Source: Immersiella caudata (Eukaryota; Ascomycota; Sordariomycetes; Sordariales; Lasiosphaeriaceae). Taken from it: a stretch of 64,000 nt of DNA. Shown piece by piece: positions 55,348 to 64,000 of this stretch. The translations under genes and the position numbers were made by a program. Below the pieces are notes generated by a model. The model was not told the DNA's origin. It did not search any database and saw only the letters and a list, made by a program, of their open reading frames with translations. Position 1 is the stretch's first letter; every line of letters starts with the position of its first letter. Location of the stretch: contig JAULSU010000003.1 of the NCBI GenBank assembly GCA_030512335.1, forward strand, positions 4,464,001 through 4,528,000, written 5' to 3'.

Positions 55348-56418
55348 TCACGAGTACCTCCAGCTCCTCTTACACCAATCCCCAAAATCCGTACAGTGCG
55401 GACACGGCACCGCGTTCTCATGAATATCCCTGCTGCACTTCTTACAAGCTTTCCTATCCGTCCCATCCAACATCCGAAACCTCTCCTCCGTTCCAATCCC
55501 CGCCACCTTCCAAATCTCCTTGCCGCTCTCCTCCGTCATCTCCACCCCCTCCGCCTTCACCAACACCCACCACAAGCAGGGAAAACACATCCCCCTCTCC
55601 TCCGGCCACTCCTCTTCCTCTTCCGCCCCCCTCTTCCTCAAGTACTCCCTGACCACCGCCCCCTCTATCAACAACCCGCGTATCTTGGGGACTACACATC
55701 GTCCGCAGAGCCGACGGTTGCCGTACGTAGTACCAGGGTATCGATGCCCGTGCATCTCAAAGACGACGTCCCACCCTGCGTAGTTCTGCACGCGTAATTT
55801 GCGTTCCATGATTCCGATGGGGATGTCCCTTCTTAGTGTCCTGCAGGAGTTGCGCAGGGAGACTAGGTCCTTTAGGGAGAGAGATGCATCTTCGTAGATG
55901 AGACCTTGGACTTCTATGGGGAGGGTGAGGAGGAGGTCGGGGGTGGATGAGGCGGGTGGTGTAAAGACTTTGAGGGGGAGGGGAGTTTTGGAGTCGGGTT
56001 TGTAGAGGGGGAGGGGGCCGTGGATGGGGGAGAGGGCTGGGCCGGACCCGGGGGTGGTGGTTGCGGTGTTGTTGTTGAGGGTGATTTCGGCCATCCCGGG
56101 GAGGAGGAGGGCGATGGGCGGGTCGGGGTCGGCGGGGGGGTAGGCATTTTGAGGTGGTGGCGGTAGTGGTGGTGCTGGTGGTGGTGGTGCTGCTGGTGGT
56201 GTTGCTGGTTGGGATGGTTGCGGTAGTTGCGAAGAGGATGGCGCGGAGGAGGATGCGGTGGTTTGCTGTTGTTTTTCGTTGGAAGGCGAGCTGGTGGAGG
56301 TGGATGCGGGGTGGTTATCCCACCAGCGGCGGATGATGGGGTTGGAGAGGAGAAGCGCCGAGAGGCGATTGAGGCGGGATTGCCGCTGTTGGCGAGTGCT
56401 GCTCGCGGGAGCTTCCAT
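55348..56418 (-). CDS. F-box-like protein with C-terminal zinc-binding cysteines
   Basis: 356 residues, ATG 56416-56418, no intron. The first 150 residues are low complexity (Ser/Thr/Gln, then a Pro run). A short F-box-like stretch lies near 165-205 (LLLTLPIEVQGLIYEDASLSLKDLVSLRNSCRTLRR begins there). The C-terminal 150 residues have CXXC pairs in order: CGRC, CFPC, CKKC, CPHC, plus conserved aromatic blocks (GWDVVFEMHGHRYPG; WPEERGMCFPCLWWV). F-box proteins recruit targets to SCF ubiquitin ligases; the cysteine domain is probably a zinc module of unknown ligand. Poly-Pro coding creates long sham frames on both strands here. Divergent from the HET gene at 56766 (347 bp between starts). Confidence 0.7.
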   Translation of the reverse strand: MEAPASSTRQQRQSRLNRLSALLLSNPIIRRWWDNHPASTSTSSPSNEKQQQTTASSSAPSSSQLPQPSQPATPPAAPPPPAPPLPPPPQNAYPPADPDPPIALLLPGMAEITLNNNTATTTPGSGPALSPIHGPLPLYKPDSKTPLPLKVFTPPASSTPDLLLTLPIEVQGLIYEDASLSLKDLVSLRNSCRTLRRDIPIGIMERKLRVQNYAGWDVVFEMHGHRYPGTTYGNRRLCGRCVVPKIRGLLIEGAVVREYLRKRGAEEEEEWPEERGMCFPCLWWVLVKAEGVEMTEESGKEIWKVAGIGTEERFRMLDGTDRKACKKCSRDIHENAVPCPHCTDFGDWCKRSWRYS

Positions 56419-56765
56419 CTCGGTGGTGCGAGAAGTCTGAAGAGTTGGGAGAAGGCGATTGAGGAGAAATGGGTGGCCGTTCTGTTGATATTTGTGCGGA
56501 CGGTTGCCTTGTCGCGATTACGCAGCCCGGCTTTCGTGGACGAGGCGGGAGGCCAACGGCCAGGGTGCGGTTTTAGCGCGAGAGCTTGGTGGGGGCTGAA
56601 TGTGCCAAGACTCCATCCAACCCCCATGTCTTCAGCCCAAGAAGCGGGGTCCGAGCTGTCAGGCAAACACCACCATTCATCTTTCACCTCGCTTCTCAAC
56701 ACATCATTTTCTGCACGATCGGCAAGCCCGAAGTTGGCGAACGCTGGTTCGGGGTTCCCGCAACC

Positions 56766-58894
56766 ATGAGGCTCCTACACGCAAAATCTTTTGAACTCAA
56801 GACCTTCATCGGAAACGATACACCGCCTTACGCCATTCTCTCGCACGCATGGGGCGAAGAAGAGGTGCTCTTTGAAGATGTTTGCCAGGGGCTGAAGGAG
56901 GCTACGATCCAGAAGCTCGGTTGGACGAAAGTCCAATACACCTGCATACAAGCTGTTGCCGACGGGTACGAATACGCGTGGATCGACACCTGCTGCATCG
57001 ACAAATCGAGCAGCGCCGAGCTCTCGGAAGCCATCAACTCCATGTTCAAATGGTACGTTGAAGCGGAAGTTTGTTACGCGTATCTCGAAGACGTTGTCGC
57101 CGATGTTGAAGTCGAGGAGTTCCGCAACCTCGGTTCTTCTTCGTCTCTGCGCACACAGATTTCCGAAAGCCGCTGGTTCACTCGTGGTTGGACCCTCCAG
57201 GAGCTCATTGCTCCCCGTGATGTTCGATTCTATACGATATCCTGGCAATACGTCGCGTCTAGAAATAAGAATGCGAGCTTCACTAGCCTCATCGAGGAAG
57301 TCACTGGCGTCCCAGCCTCGGTTCTGGACAGGCCGCCGTGCTGCCGCAACCCAAACGTGCAGCAAATGTGGCGCGGACGGAGCTGTACGAACTGTTCCAG
57401 AGACACGAGCTCCCCGGTTTTGGCTGCCTTGAACCAACATAGCATTAGTGAGCGAATGTCATGGGCAGCTGTACGTCAGACAACCCGGCCAGAAGATCAA
57501 GCATATTGCCTGTTCGGACTTTTCGGTGTCAACATGCCACTGTTGTATGGCGAGGGCGATCGTGCTTTCCGTCGCCTCCAGGAAGAAATTATCAGAATCT
57601 CAAACGACCAGTCAATTCTCGCATTCACAAACCTTGAAGCAGATCTCGAAGAAAACCTCCTCGCACTATCACCGTACTCCTTTCGCAGCACGAACGCCAC
57701 ATTGGTTCCCCCGGCGCTACAGGGCCAGGATGGATTGTTTTCCATGGCTTTTACCTCCAAATATATCGAAATCCGGATGATGATTTGCCCGTGCGAGGTG
57801 AAAAGGGACTATGAAAGCTACGTGGGCAGGAATGGACGCTATCTTGGCATCCTGTCCTGCGGCACGGGGAGCGATCTGCTCGCTCGACCAGCGATTTTGC
57901 TCCAGTCCCTCGACAGCGCGACCAAAACCTTTTACAGGGTCAAAAATCACGTACTACTCACAGTGACGCCACAGTCATTAGAAATTGCTCAGCACATCAA
58001 TCCTCAAACTGGTGAGTGAGAAATCCGGGCGAAAGTTGTTGTTGATCAGTGACTAATCACATCTGAATTCCCTGCTTAGGCGACATTGAAATCCAATGTC
58101 AGTTGGACCAGTGTCACGCTGAAAACGTGCGGCTGCTTTTAAGCGGCCCGCGGAACAGTACGTTCGAAATTGATGATTCGCATGGGCTTGTTGAAGGGAC
58201 TATCCCACTTCGGATTTTCCTCGGGTCGGAGGTTTCGTGGGTCCACGCTCATCCCATCGATGGTATTCTTCAACACGGCTCCGTACCCATTCGTATCCAG
58301 AACTCCCCCTTGGGGACGTCGCCTCAGAACCATGTTCAATCTGACCCTAGGACTTGGCACTACTTTCGATATCTCCCATCAGTTAAACACACAAGGTCGG
58401 ATCAACACCCGAACTACGATAAGGATATGCTCGGCAGGAGGGGAATTATCTGTGTTTATGTCGAGCGATTGGATCGGCCACTATGGATAGTCTGGGGTGC
58501 CTTTGGGATGCAGGAGCCCCCAAGACCATGGTGCAAGATTTTGGACAGTCGGGAACTTGGTTACAATCATACGCGGTATCAAATGCACGCTGTGGACTAC
58601 ATCAAGTCCTGGGCGTCAGAACATATGCCGACAAAATTTGACAGCATGCTGAGCGGTTCACCGCTTCACATGTCTGGGAATTGGCCCTCAGAGTGGGAAA
58701 GGGACCTCTTCGGCGCTCTTCTTCACAGCCATCACGACTTGGAAGTCGACAAGCATAAACTGAGCGTGGAAGGGTTGGATTTGAAAATTTACCCCACTGC
58801 CCCGACAATGGTAGCGAATATCGAATGGATAGACTTCCTCGGCCGCCCGATGCTCGAGATGGAGATCAACATCGTTTCAAGGAGTGGGAGTTAG
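56766..58894 (+). CDS. HET-domain protein (HET-E/D N-terminal type)
   Basis: Two exons, 56766-58011 and 58080-58894 (intron 68 nt, GTGAGT..GCTTAG, branch CTAAT), 686 residues; join NPQTGDIEIQCQ. It starts MRLLHAKSFELKTFIGND, the classic opening of HET-E/HET-D/NWD-type HET proteins, then YAILSHAWGEEEVLFEDV, KVQYTCIQAVADGYEYAWIDTCCIDKSSSAELSEAINSMF and WFTRGWTLQELIAPRDVRFY. Before ERMSWAAVRQTTRPEDQAYCLFGLFGVNMPLLYGEG lies an unusual insertion of about 35 residues with four cysteines (near 57340-57440). The C-terminal 350 residues are beta-rich with no NACHT or WD repeats. Intact core; in relatives this domain executes cell death. Confidence 0.93.
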
Positions 58895-59470
58895 CAGGTA
58901 GTGGCGAGAGATACTTGGTCGTGAGGGATACGTCTCCTGGCAGGGTTGAGGCTGGGTGTAATTTTGAAATTGCTCTCTATTATTTGATCTGATCTAATAA
59001 TTCATGGCTGCAAGATACGGACAAACACTGCCTACCTATAAAACAGCACAAAAACCGAAGCTCCGTGGTGGAGGGCGGAACTGTGAGGCAGTTCACGACT
59101 GGGGGGACGTTGTGTCTAAGGGGCCAGTGCGGTTTATAGGGAGAGAGGTTGGAGAGAAATGGGCGCATGTTGGTAGGGGCAACTGGTCGATATTCTCCAG
59201 GTAGGTACCTTGCCCAAGTGAGGATTGAGTTCTTGGGCCTGCGGTGAGCAATGGGTTGATCAGGAGGAGAGGTTGTAGGCTTTCGGCTTCGCCTCGTTGA
59301 GCCTTGCCAGGTTGAGGCCAGGAGATGCGGGTAGGTAGCTGCCCATGCGGGCAATTAACGGATGGTCATGTGTGACCGCAATGATTGTTCAAAAAAATGG
59401 ATTGGTCCTTATGGCGCTGTGTCAAGGGGCAAACAACTAAAGGAGTTGTTGGGCACTCACCCCTCACTCA
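58895..59470. other. intergenic, convergent 3' ends
   Basis: 576 bp between convergent genes. No gene recognised; a short open frame near 59004 has no support. Confidence 0.5.
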
Positions 59471-62400
59471 TCAGCTCAAATTGACCACACTCAACATAAA
59501 CTGCAACGCCTCCATACACTGCCCATCCGCGTCCCACTCCATCTTTGACAAATCACTCGACCTCACCTTCTGCCTCAGATTCAACGACGCATCATTCGCC
59601 GACAAGGACCCCTTCTTGTTATTCAACGCCTGGTTGAACCTCCCCTCCAACGTCTCCTGCACCGCAATGAACTTGGTCCGCGGTATGCACATCTTATCCA
59701 GGATCCGCATCATGTTCTTGGTGTCCTTGAGCGTCTCCTGGACGTACCTGTCGTTTGATTTGACGCGGTAGGCTCCGTATTTGCCATCCTTGTCGACGAG
59801 TCGTCCGCAAAAGAGGAGCAGGCCTGCGAGACCCGACGCCGCGGCTGTTGCGACGGAGCTGCCGGATTCGTACGAGACGACCTTGCCTTCGTTGTTGGAG
59901 AAGGGGACGTTGTTCCCGGGGAGGAGGAACTGCACCTTTTCCGTGTTGACCCACGCCAGGGGCTCGCCGGTGGTGGTGGCACCGCCAATCTTGATGCACC
60001 CGTCAAAGTCGCCGGGGTAGCAGTCGTCTTTGGTGGAGCTGCCTTGGTCCGACGTGGAGCAGAACATGAGGATGTTCTTGGCGCGGGCGGCGTCGACGGC
60101 GGTCTTGAGGGCGAGCATCTCGTCGTTGCCTTGGACGGCGGCTTCGATGGTCCAGCTCATCGAGATGATGTCTACGTCGCAGTCGGTGGCCCATTGGATG
60201 GCTTCAGCTGCGGATTTGGTGGTGATCTGGCGCTGGCTGCTGCCGGCTCCTTGGCGCTCGTCCAGTCTGGCGACGTAGAGGCTTACTTCGGGACAGAGCT
60301 TGCAGATGAGGGTTGCCATGCAGGTTCCGTGGTTGCCCGAGGAGACGTAATAGGGGCTCATGAGATCGGTTGAGTTGGCGTAGGGGCAGAAGGATTTGCC
60401 CGTAACGATCTTGTCGTCGAGGCTGAGCAGGGAGCCGTCGACTCCGTCGTCGATGACGGCGATCTTGATGGGCATGTCTTTTTCTTTGGCGTTGGGTGCC
60501 CTGCGCAGGAACCGGGAGAAGTTGGATACGCATTCGATCCATGCATTTTCCCTGTTATGTGTCAATATTCGGTTAACTTGGGCAGGCAAAGCGGGAGAAG
60601 ACGAACGATTGGGACGAGGTCTCGCTGCTCTGGAACTCGGACGCGTAGCTGACAAGCCTGTCGTCCATGGTAGGCCGCACTCTGATTTGGGTGTCAAGTG
60701 TCAGTCTAGCAGAGAACTCGTGGATGTATCTCTTCAGCCGCTCGGCGTCTTCGAGACCCTATTCACATGTCAATCCACGGCTGGGTGCAACGCTGAGATG
60801 GCCTGGGGCTTTTGCTGTACTGACCTCTCTTATGAACAGATTCACTTGCTCCAGCTATTTCACAGTCCGTCAGCACATCCTCAAGATCAAGAATCGACTT
60901 TGCTCACCTCAGGGAACTTCGTTTTGTTCCTCAGCCCCTCCTCACTCGCCCAGCCCATCAAGACCGACTTGCTACCACTCGAATACAGCGAGACTTCCTT
61001 GACGCAGTTGCTAGACTCCGCAATGACATCGCTGCAAAGGTCAAGCTTCTTCCAGTCCCAAACCTCAACCTTGAAGTCCTTGAGCGCCTCTTCAATGGCG
61101 GCGTCCGAATGGGAGGGTTCGCCATCATCGATGACCATCACCTTGACAATCTGCTCAACATTATGCTTTCGCAGCCATTTGAAGACTTCGACGAGATCAG
61201 AAAGCCCCTTTCCGCGGAAGACTTTCTTCTCCCTGGGGGATGCAAGAAGGAAGTGTCAGCAGAGCATGGCTGTAAAGGTGGCGTTGATCTTACGGCTGGA
61301 AGCGGCTTTTCCGCCGGATGCTTGTCTCTGTCTCCATGTTCAACTTTGGCAGCGCGACGTATTTCAGTATGCGTTCAAACCGGAGATGCTTCGACAGCCG
61401 CTCCAAGTAGTCCATGGAAATGTTAGAGTGAGGGAGCCCTCCGAGGTCAAATTCGATCTACCGCTCTGTGACGCGTTAGCCACAAGTTCCCGAGCGCTCA
61501 AGCGTGGAACTCCGTCTCACCCTGGCCGCGATGATACAGGCACTTCATGATCTCGTCCCTAGGCAGATTCCTGATGCAGTACTCGCGAATGTAGTTGGCG
61601 ACTTCGTCCTTGGCGATTTCCCTTTGGATCCCCTCCTCGTCCTTGTCGCTGTGCATCATACGAAGTTGGTACAGCCGTTCCTGATACGGAGTCCTCGACT
61701 CCTTGTCACTGTCGTTGGTTGCCATCAATGCTAGGTAGTGCTTGTCGACGAGAAGCTTGACCACCCGAAGCATATCGTTCCGTTCCTTGGCGGTACCTGG
61801 TATCATGATGGTATTGACCCGTCGATTGCCACCGAATGGGTGCTTGGAGGAGTTGGGTGACCTTGCAGTTAGGGGTGACTTGACGTTTTCCCAGTCGTGG
61901 TCCTTGGTTGTTCGGTCCTGCTCAGGGCTTCTCACAGAGCCTTTGTCGCCATCATCGGATTCGTTACCTTCGTCATCTTCTTCGTCGGAGCTCAACGACG
62001 AGGAGGACTCATCGTCTTCTTCAAGGCCTTCCTCCGTCCTATCCATCGCCATGCAATCGTGCAAGGGTGTGTTCTTGGTGGTGGCGTCCTGACCGCCTCC
62101 TCCCCCGGGAGCCGTAAACATTTTGTCGAGCTTAAGCTCCGCGCACTTCTCAATCAACAGCTCAATCAGCTCCATAGACCGATTCTCAGACGTGATGGCG
62201 ATATGCAGCGTGTTTCTGCTGGAGAAATATTGAGGCAGTACATCGTTCAGGTTGATCAGATCCTTGTTGCTCAGAACGGCTTTAACAAAACAGGCGTTTC
62301 CCCTGAGCAGAGCAGTGTGTATAGGCATCGGTCCGTCCTGACTCCCGTACTCTGAGTCCCGCTCTTTGAGGAGGTTGTGATACCTGCCGAGCACCCAGTC

Positions 62401-62688
62401 CAAGAACTCCTTGACCTTTTGCGAGGACCACTTCTCCGTGTCGCCCTCCATCTTGGCCAGCGTGTGAAGGATCTGGTTGCCAGGCTTTTTCGTCAACTTC
62501 TGCTTGTATTTGGCGTCCCATTCGTTGGCGTCCTCGGTGTTGGTGAAGTCGATCTTGGAAGCCGCCTTGAGGATTGAGGCGCCGCCGTCGTTCTTCTTTG
62601 CGCTGCCGCCGTCACGGTGCTTGCCCCTGGTCCCCCCTCCTCCGCTCTCCTTCATTTTCTTGGCCTCCTTGTCTGCTTTGGCGTCCAT
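59471..62688 (-). CDS. ankyrin-like N-terminus + subtilisin-like serine protease, with two apparent lesions
   Basis: Exons 61521-62688, 61294-61465, 60908-61234, 60825-60854, 60607-60758 and 59471-60551; introns 53-66 nt. Exon 1 (389 residues from ATG 62688): Lys/Gly-rich start, helical region, ankyrin-like repeats (PMPIHTALLRGNACFVKAVLS; NTLHIAITSENRSMELIELLIEKC), acidic insert. Exons 2-3: conserved GGLPHSNIS..RFERILKYVALP and FKWLRKHNVEQIVKVMVID. Exon 6: S8 peptidase with the full triad, Asp in AVIDDGVDG, His in SGNHGTCMATL, Ser in SGSSVATAAASG, plus oxyanion region. No signal peptide, so intracellular, like HET-Q2-type proteases. Two problems: the best join of exons 1-2 puts TAG (61458-61460) in ER*IEFDL, and exon 2-3 phases disagree by one base unless a weak AAG acceptor at 61223/61224 is used. 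So it may be a pseudogene. Confidence 0.75.
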
Positions 62689-63693
62689 CTTGACGTTGAA
62701 AAGTACGTCTGATGAAAAAATGGATGCGCAATCGTGAGTTGGTGGTCCCTCCTGAGGCTTTCCGTTTCCAGAGCCGGTGTGGACAGTCGCCAAGAGGGGC
62801 AAGCTGTCGGTGGTGTTCCCGAGTGCGGGAGATGGTGAACTGGCTCCCACGGACCGCCCCGAGGAATGGGGCAATAGCAAGCGGCGAGACAGAAGGACAG
62901 CAGATAATTTAATTGGATGGCACGTTGCCAGGACCCTTCGTTTTCTGCCGCTGCAAGAGCCCCTGGTCTCTCGTTTTGTTTTTATGCAACCAGCCCCTGC
63001 ACGCACACCATTTCTCTCGATTGGGGGCTGGTTGGGAGGAGTTGGTTTGTCTCCAACTGCACCTGCAGGAAGCTTGGCCGTGGTAGCGTACCCTTGGCTC
63101 GCCTCCTGCCGTTCCTCGAAATCGCCAACACCCTTTTCAGTTCTCTGAACACCTGCAGTGAGTGCACTGCCTCAGAAAGTACGGAAAGGGACTTCACTTG
63201 CAAAGCGCGTCAGGCGCAGAAAGTGCTTACCCCGCACTCGTTTGGGGTCTTTGTGGTGACGAGGCGTCTGTGGGATCTGCTAACTTGACCCCAACGGTTG
63301 TGGCTGCAGCGTCGCAACCATATTTATAGCCGAGCACAAGTCCTTCGCAGATGCCCTCAGACGGAAGCCTAACGGTAAGCCGACACCTATTTGGAATTGG
63401 ATTCAAGCCTCAGGCGGGTAGACGGGGCCATGCGAAGACGACATTTTCTGGATGGCGCGAGCTGTTCCTCCAACTGTCTGTTTGTAAGAGCCCTTCTGAG
63501 ACAGTGCGGCGCAGCACCCCTCACACCTCACGCATCGGTACTTGGTGGTACTTCCGCTAAAACTAGTAAGACACAAGGTTAAAAACTTGGCCCCTGAACT
63601 CCTCAACGTCGAACCTGAATTCGAGCGGATGTCGAAGCCATACGGCAATACACACCTCTCTGAACAATCAGCAGCATTCCCATTCTGAACAAG
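62689..63693. other. 1-kb divergent promoter region
   Basis: Lies between the starts of the subtilase-like gene (minus) and the partial gene at 63694 (plus). Frames are open upstream of the subtilase ATG but Arg/Ser-rich and not conserved-looking. No other gene seen. Confidence 0.5.
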
Positions 63694-64000
63694 ATGGAGC
63701 CAGTCGACATTGTTCTCTTCGAAGAAGGCGACCCTGGGGCCGAGTCCGGGTATAGAACCAAGAATGCCCCTGGTCAAGTCGCGCGCAGCGTGCTCATCGA
63801 CCGCGGCGAGAGCCTTGTCCTCCGGGCGTCGCTTGCCAGCGTCACGCACGGTGACTTCTCCTCTGACTCCGATAACGCAGCCTCTCTCTTGGTCTTCGAG
63901 TTCCGCTTCCTGTCCAACTCTGGCCGCCGGTTCAAGAAGGCCACGATCACCTTATTGTTCGACGATGCAAGCGGAGACCTTCGAAATTGCCCCGAAGTGC
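63694..64000 (+). CDS. unknown protein, 3' partial
   Basis: 102 residues before the window ends, ATG 63694 (AAGATGG). The frame reads MEPVDIVLFEEGDPGAESGY, VLIDRGESLVLRASL, LLVFEFRFLSNSGRRFKKATITLLFDDASGD: alternating hydrophobic residues suggest a beta-sandwich. I recall similar strand patterns in unnamed ascomycete proteins, but no function. It is the divergent neighbour of the subtilase-like gene. It has no stop before base 64000, so length and any further domains are unknown. Confidence 0.6.
   Translation, partial: MEPVDIVLFEEGDPGAESGYRTKNAPGQVARSVLIDRGESLVLRASLASVTHGDFSSDSDNAASLLVFEFRFLSNSGRRFKKATITLLFDDASGDLRNCPEV

Noticed and set aside
55914..56702. Pro/His-rich minus-strand frame over the F-box gene
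   Set aside because: A shadow of the poly-Pro coding region of the F-box-like gene in another frame.
1..64000. CRISPR arrays, operons, bacterial insertion sequences
   Set aside because: None seen; the intron-bearing genes and families are fungal nuclear.

Overview
The window is nuclear DNA from a filamentous ascomycete (Pezizomycotina, most likely Sordariomycetes). Genes are short-spaced with no operons, introns are 49-119 nt with GT..AG ends and CTAAC/CTGAC-like branch sites, codon use is GC-rich, and the gene families (HET-domain proteins, PTH11-like receptors, DUF7580, C2H2-ankyrin proteins, fungal AAA ATPases with a DUF7025-like N-terminus) are typical of this group. The species cannot be fixed from sequence alone.

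Layout. 1-11 kb is fairly ordinary: the 3' part of a RAD5-type helicase/E3 ligase, a secreted double-psi beta-barrel protein, a possible gasdermin-like protein, a PAQR membrane protein and an uncharacterised multi-span membrane protein. 11-12.9 kb holds degraded repeats and a broken gene. 12.9-22.8 kb has a large membrane protein, a HET gene, a divergent 4-TM protein, a small cysteine-rich secreted protein and a PTH11-like receptor. 22.9-30.9 kb is a decay zone: a HET gene that has lost its HET core, a zinc-finger gene I cannot model cleanly, an AAA-ATPase gene with a nonsense codon and a frameshift, and two small secreted proteins. 31.3-36.1 kb has a pogo/Fot1-like transposon remnant, an unusual five-exon gene (fungal N-terminal domain + Cdc24 calponin-like + DH + PH + degenerate Ras-like domain) and a near-perfect foldback MITE. 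36.2-41.2 kb holds a HET pseudogene and a C2H2-ankyrin pseudogene with seven in-frame TAA/TAG codons, all explainable as CpA-to-TpA changes. 41.5-64 kb carries DUF7580, HET (x3), tetraspan, coiled-coil, F-box/zinc, ankyrin-subtilase and one truncated gene.

Together the intact and broken HET genes (4 + 2), the STAND-type N-terminal domains, the ankyrin-subtilase, the possible gasdermin and the decayed AAA and ankyrin genes look like an allorecognition / regulated-cell-death island shaped by transposon insertion and RIP-like mutation. The most distinctive gene is the RhoGEF-pseudoRas fusion at 32394-35553. I read splice sites by eye from conserved protein frames; every joined model should be checked with RNA-seq.
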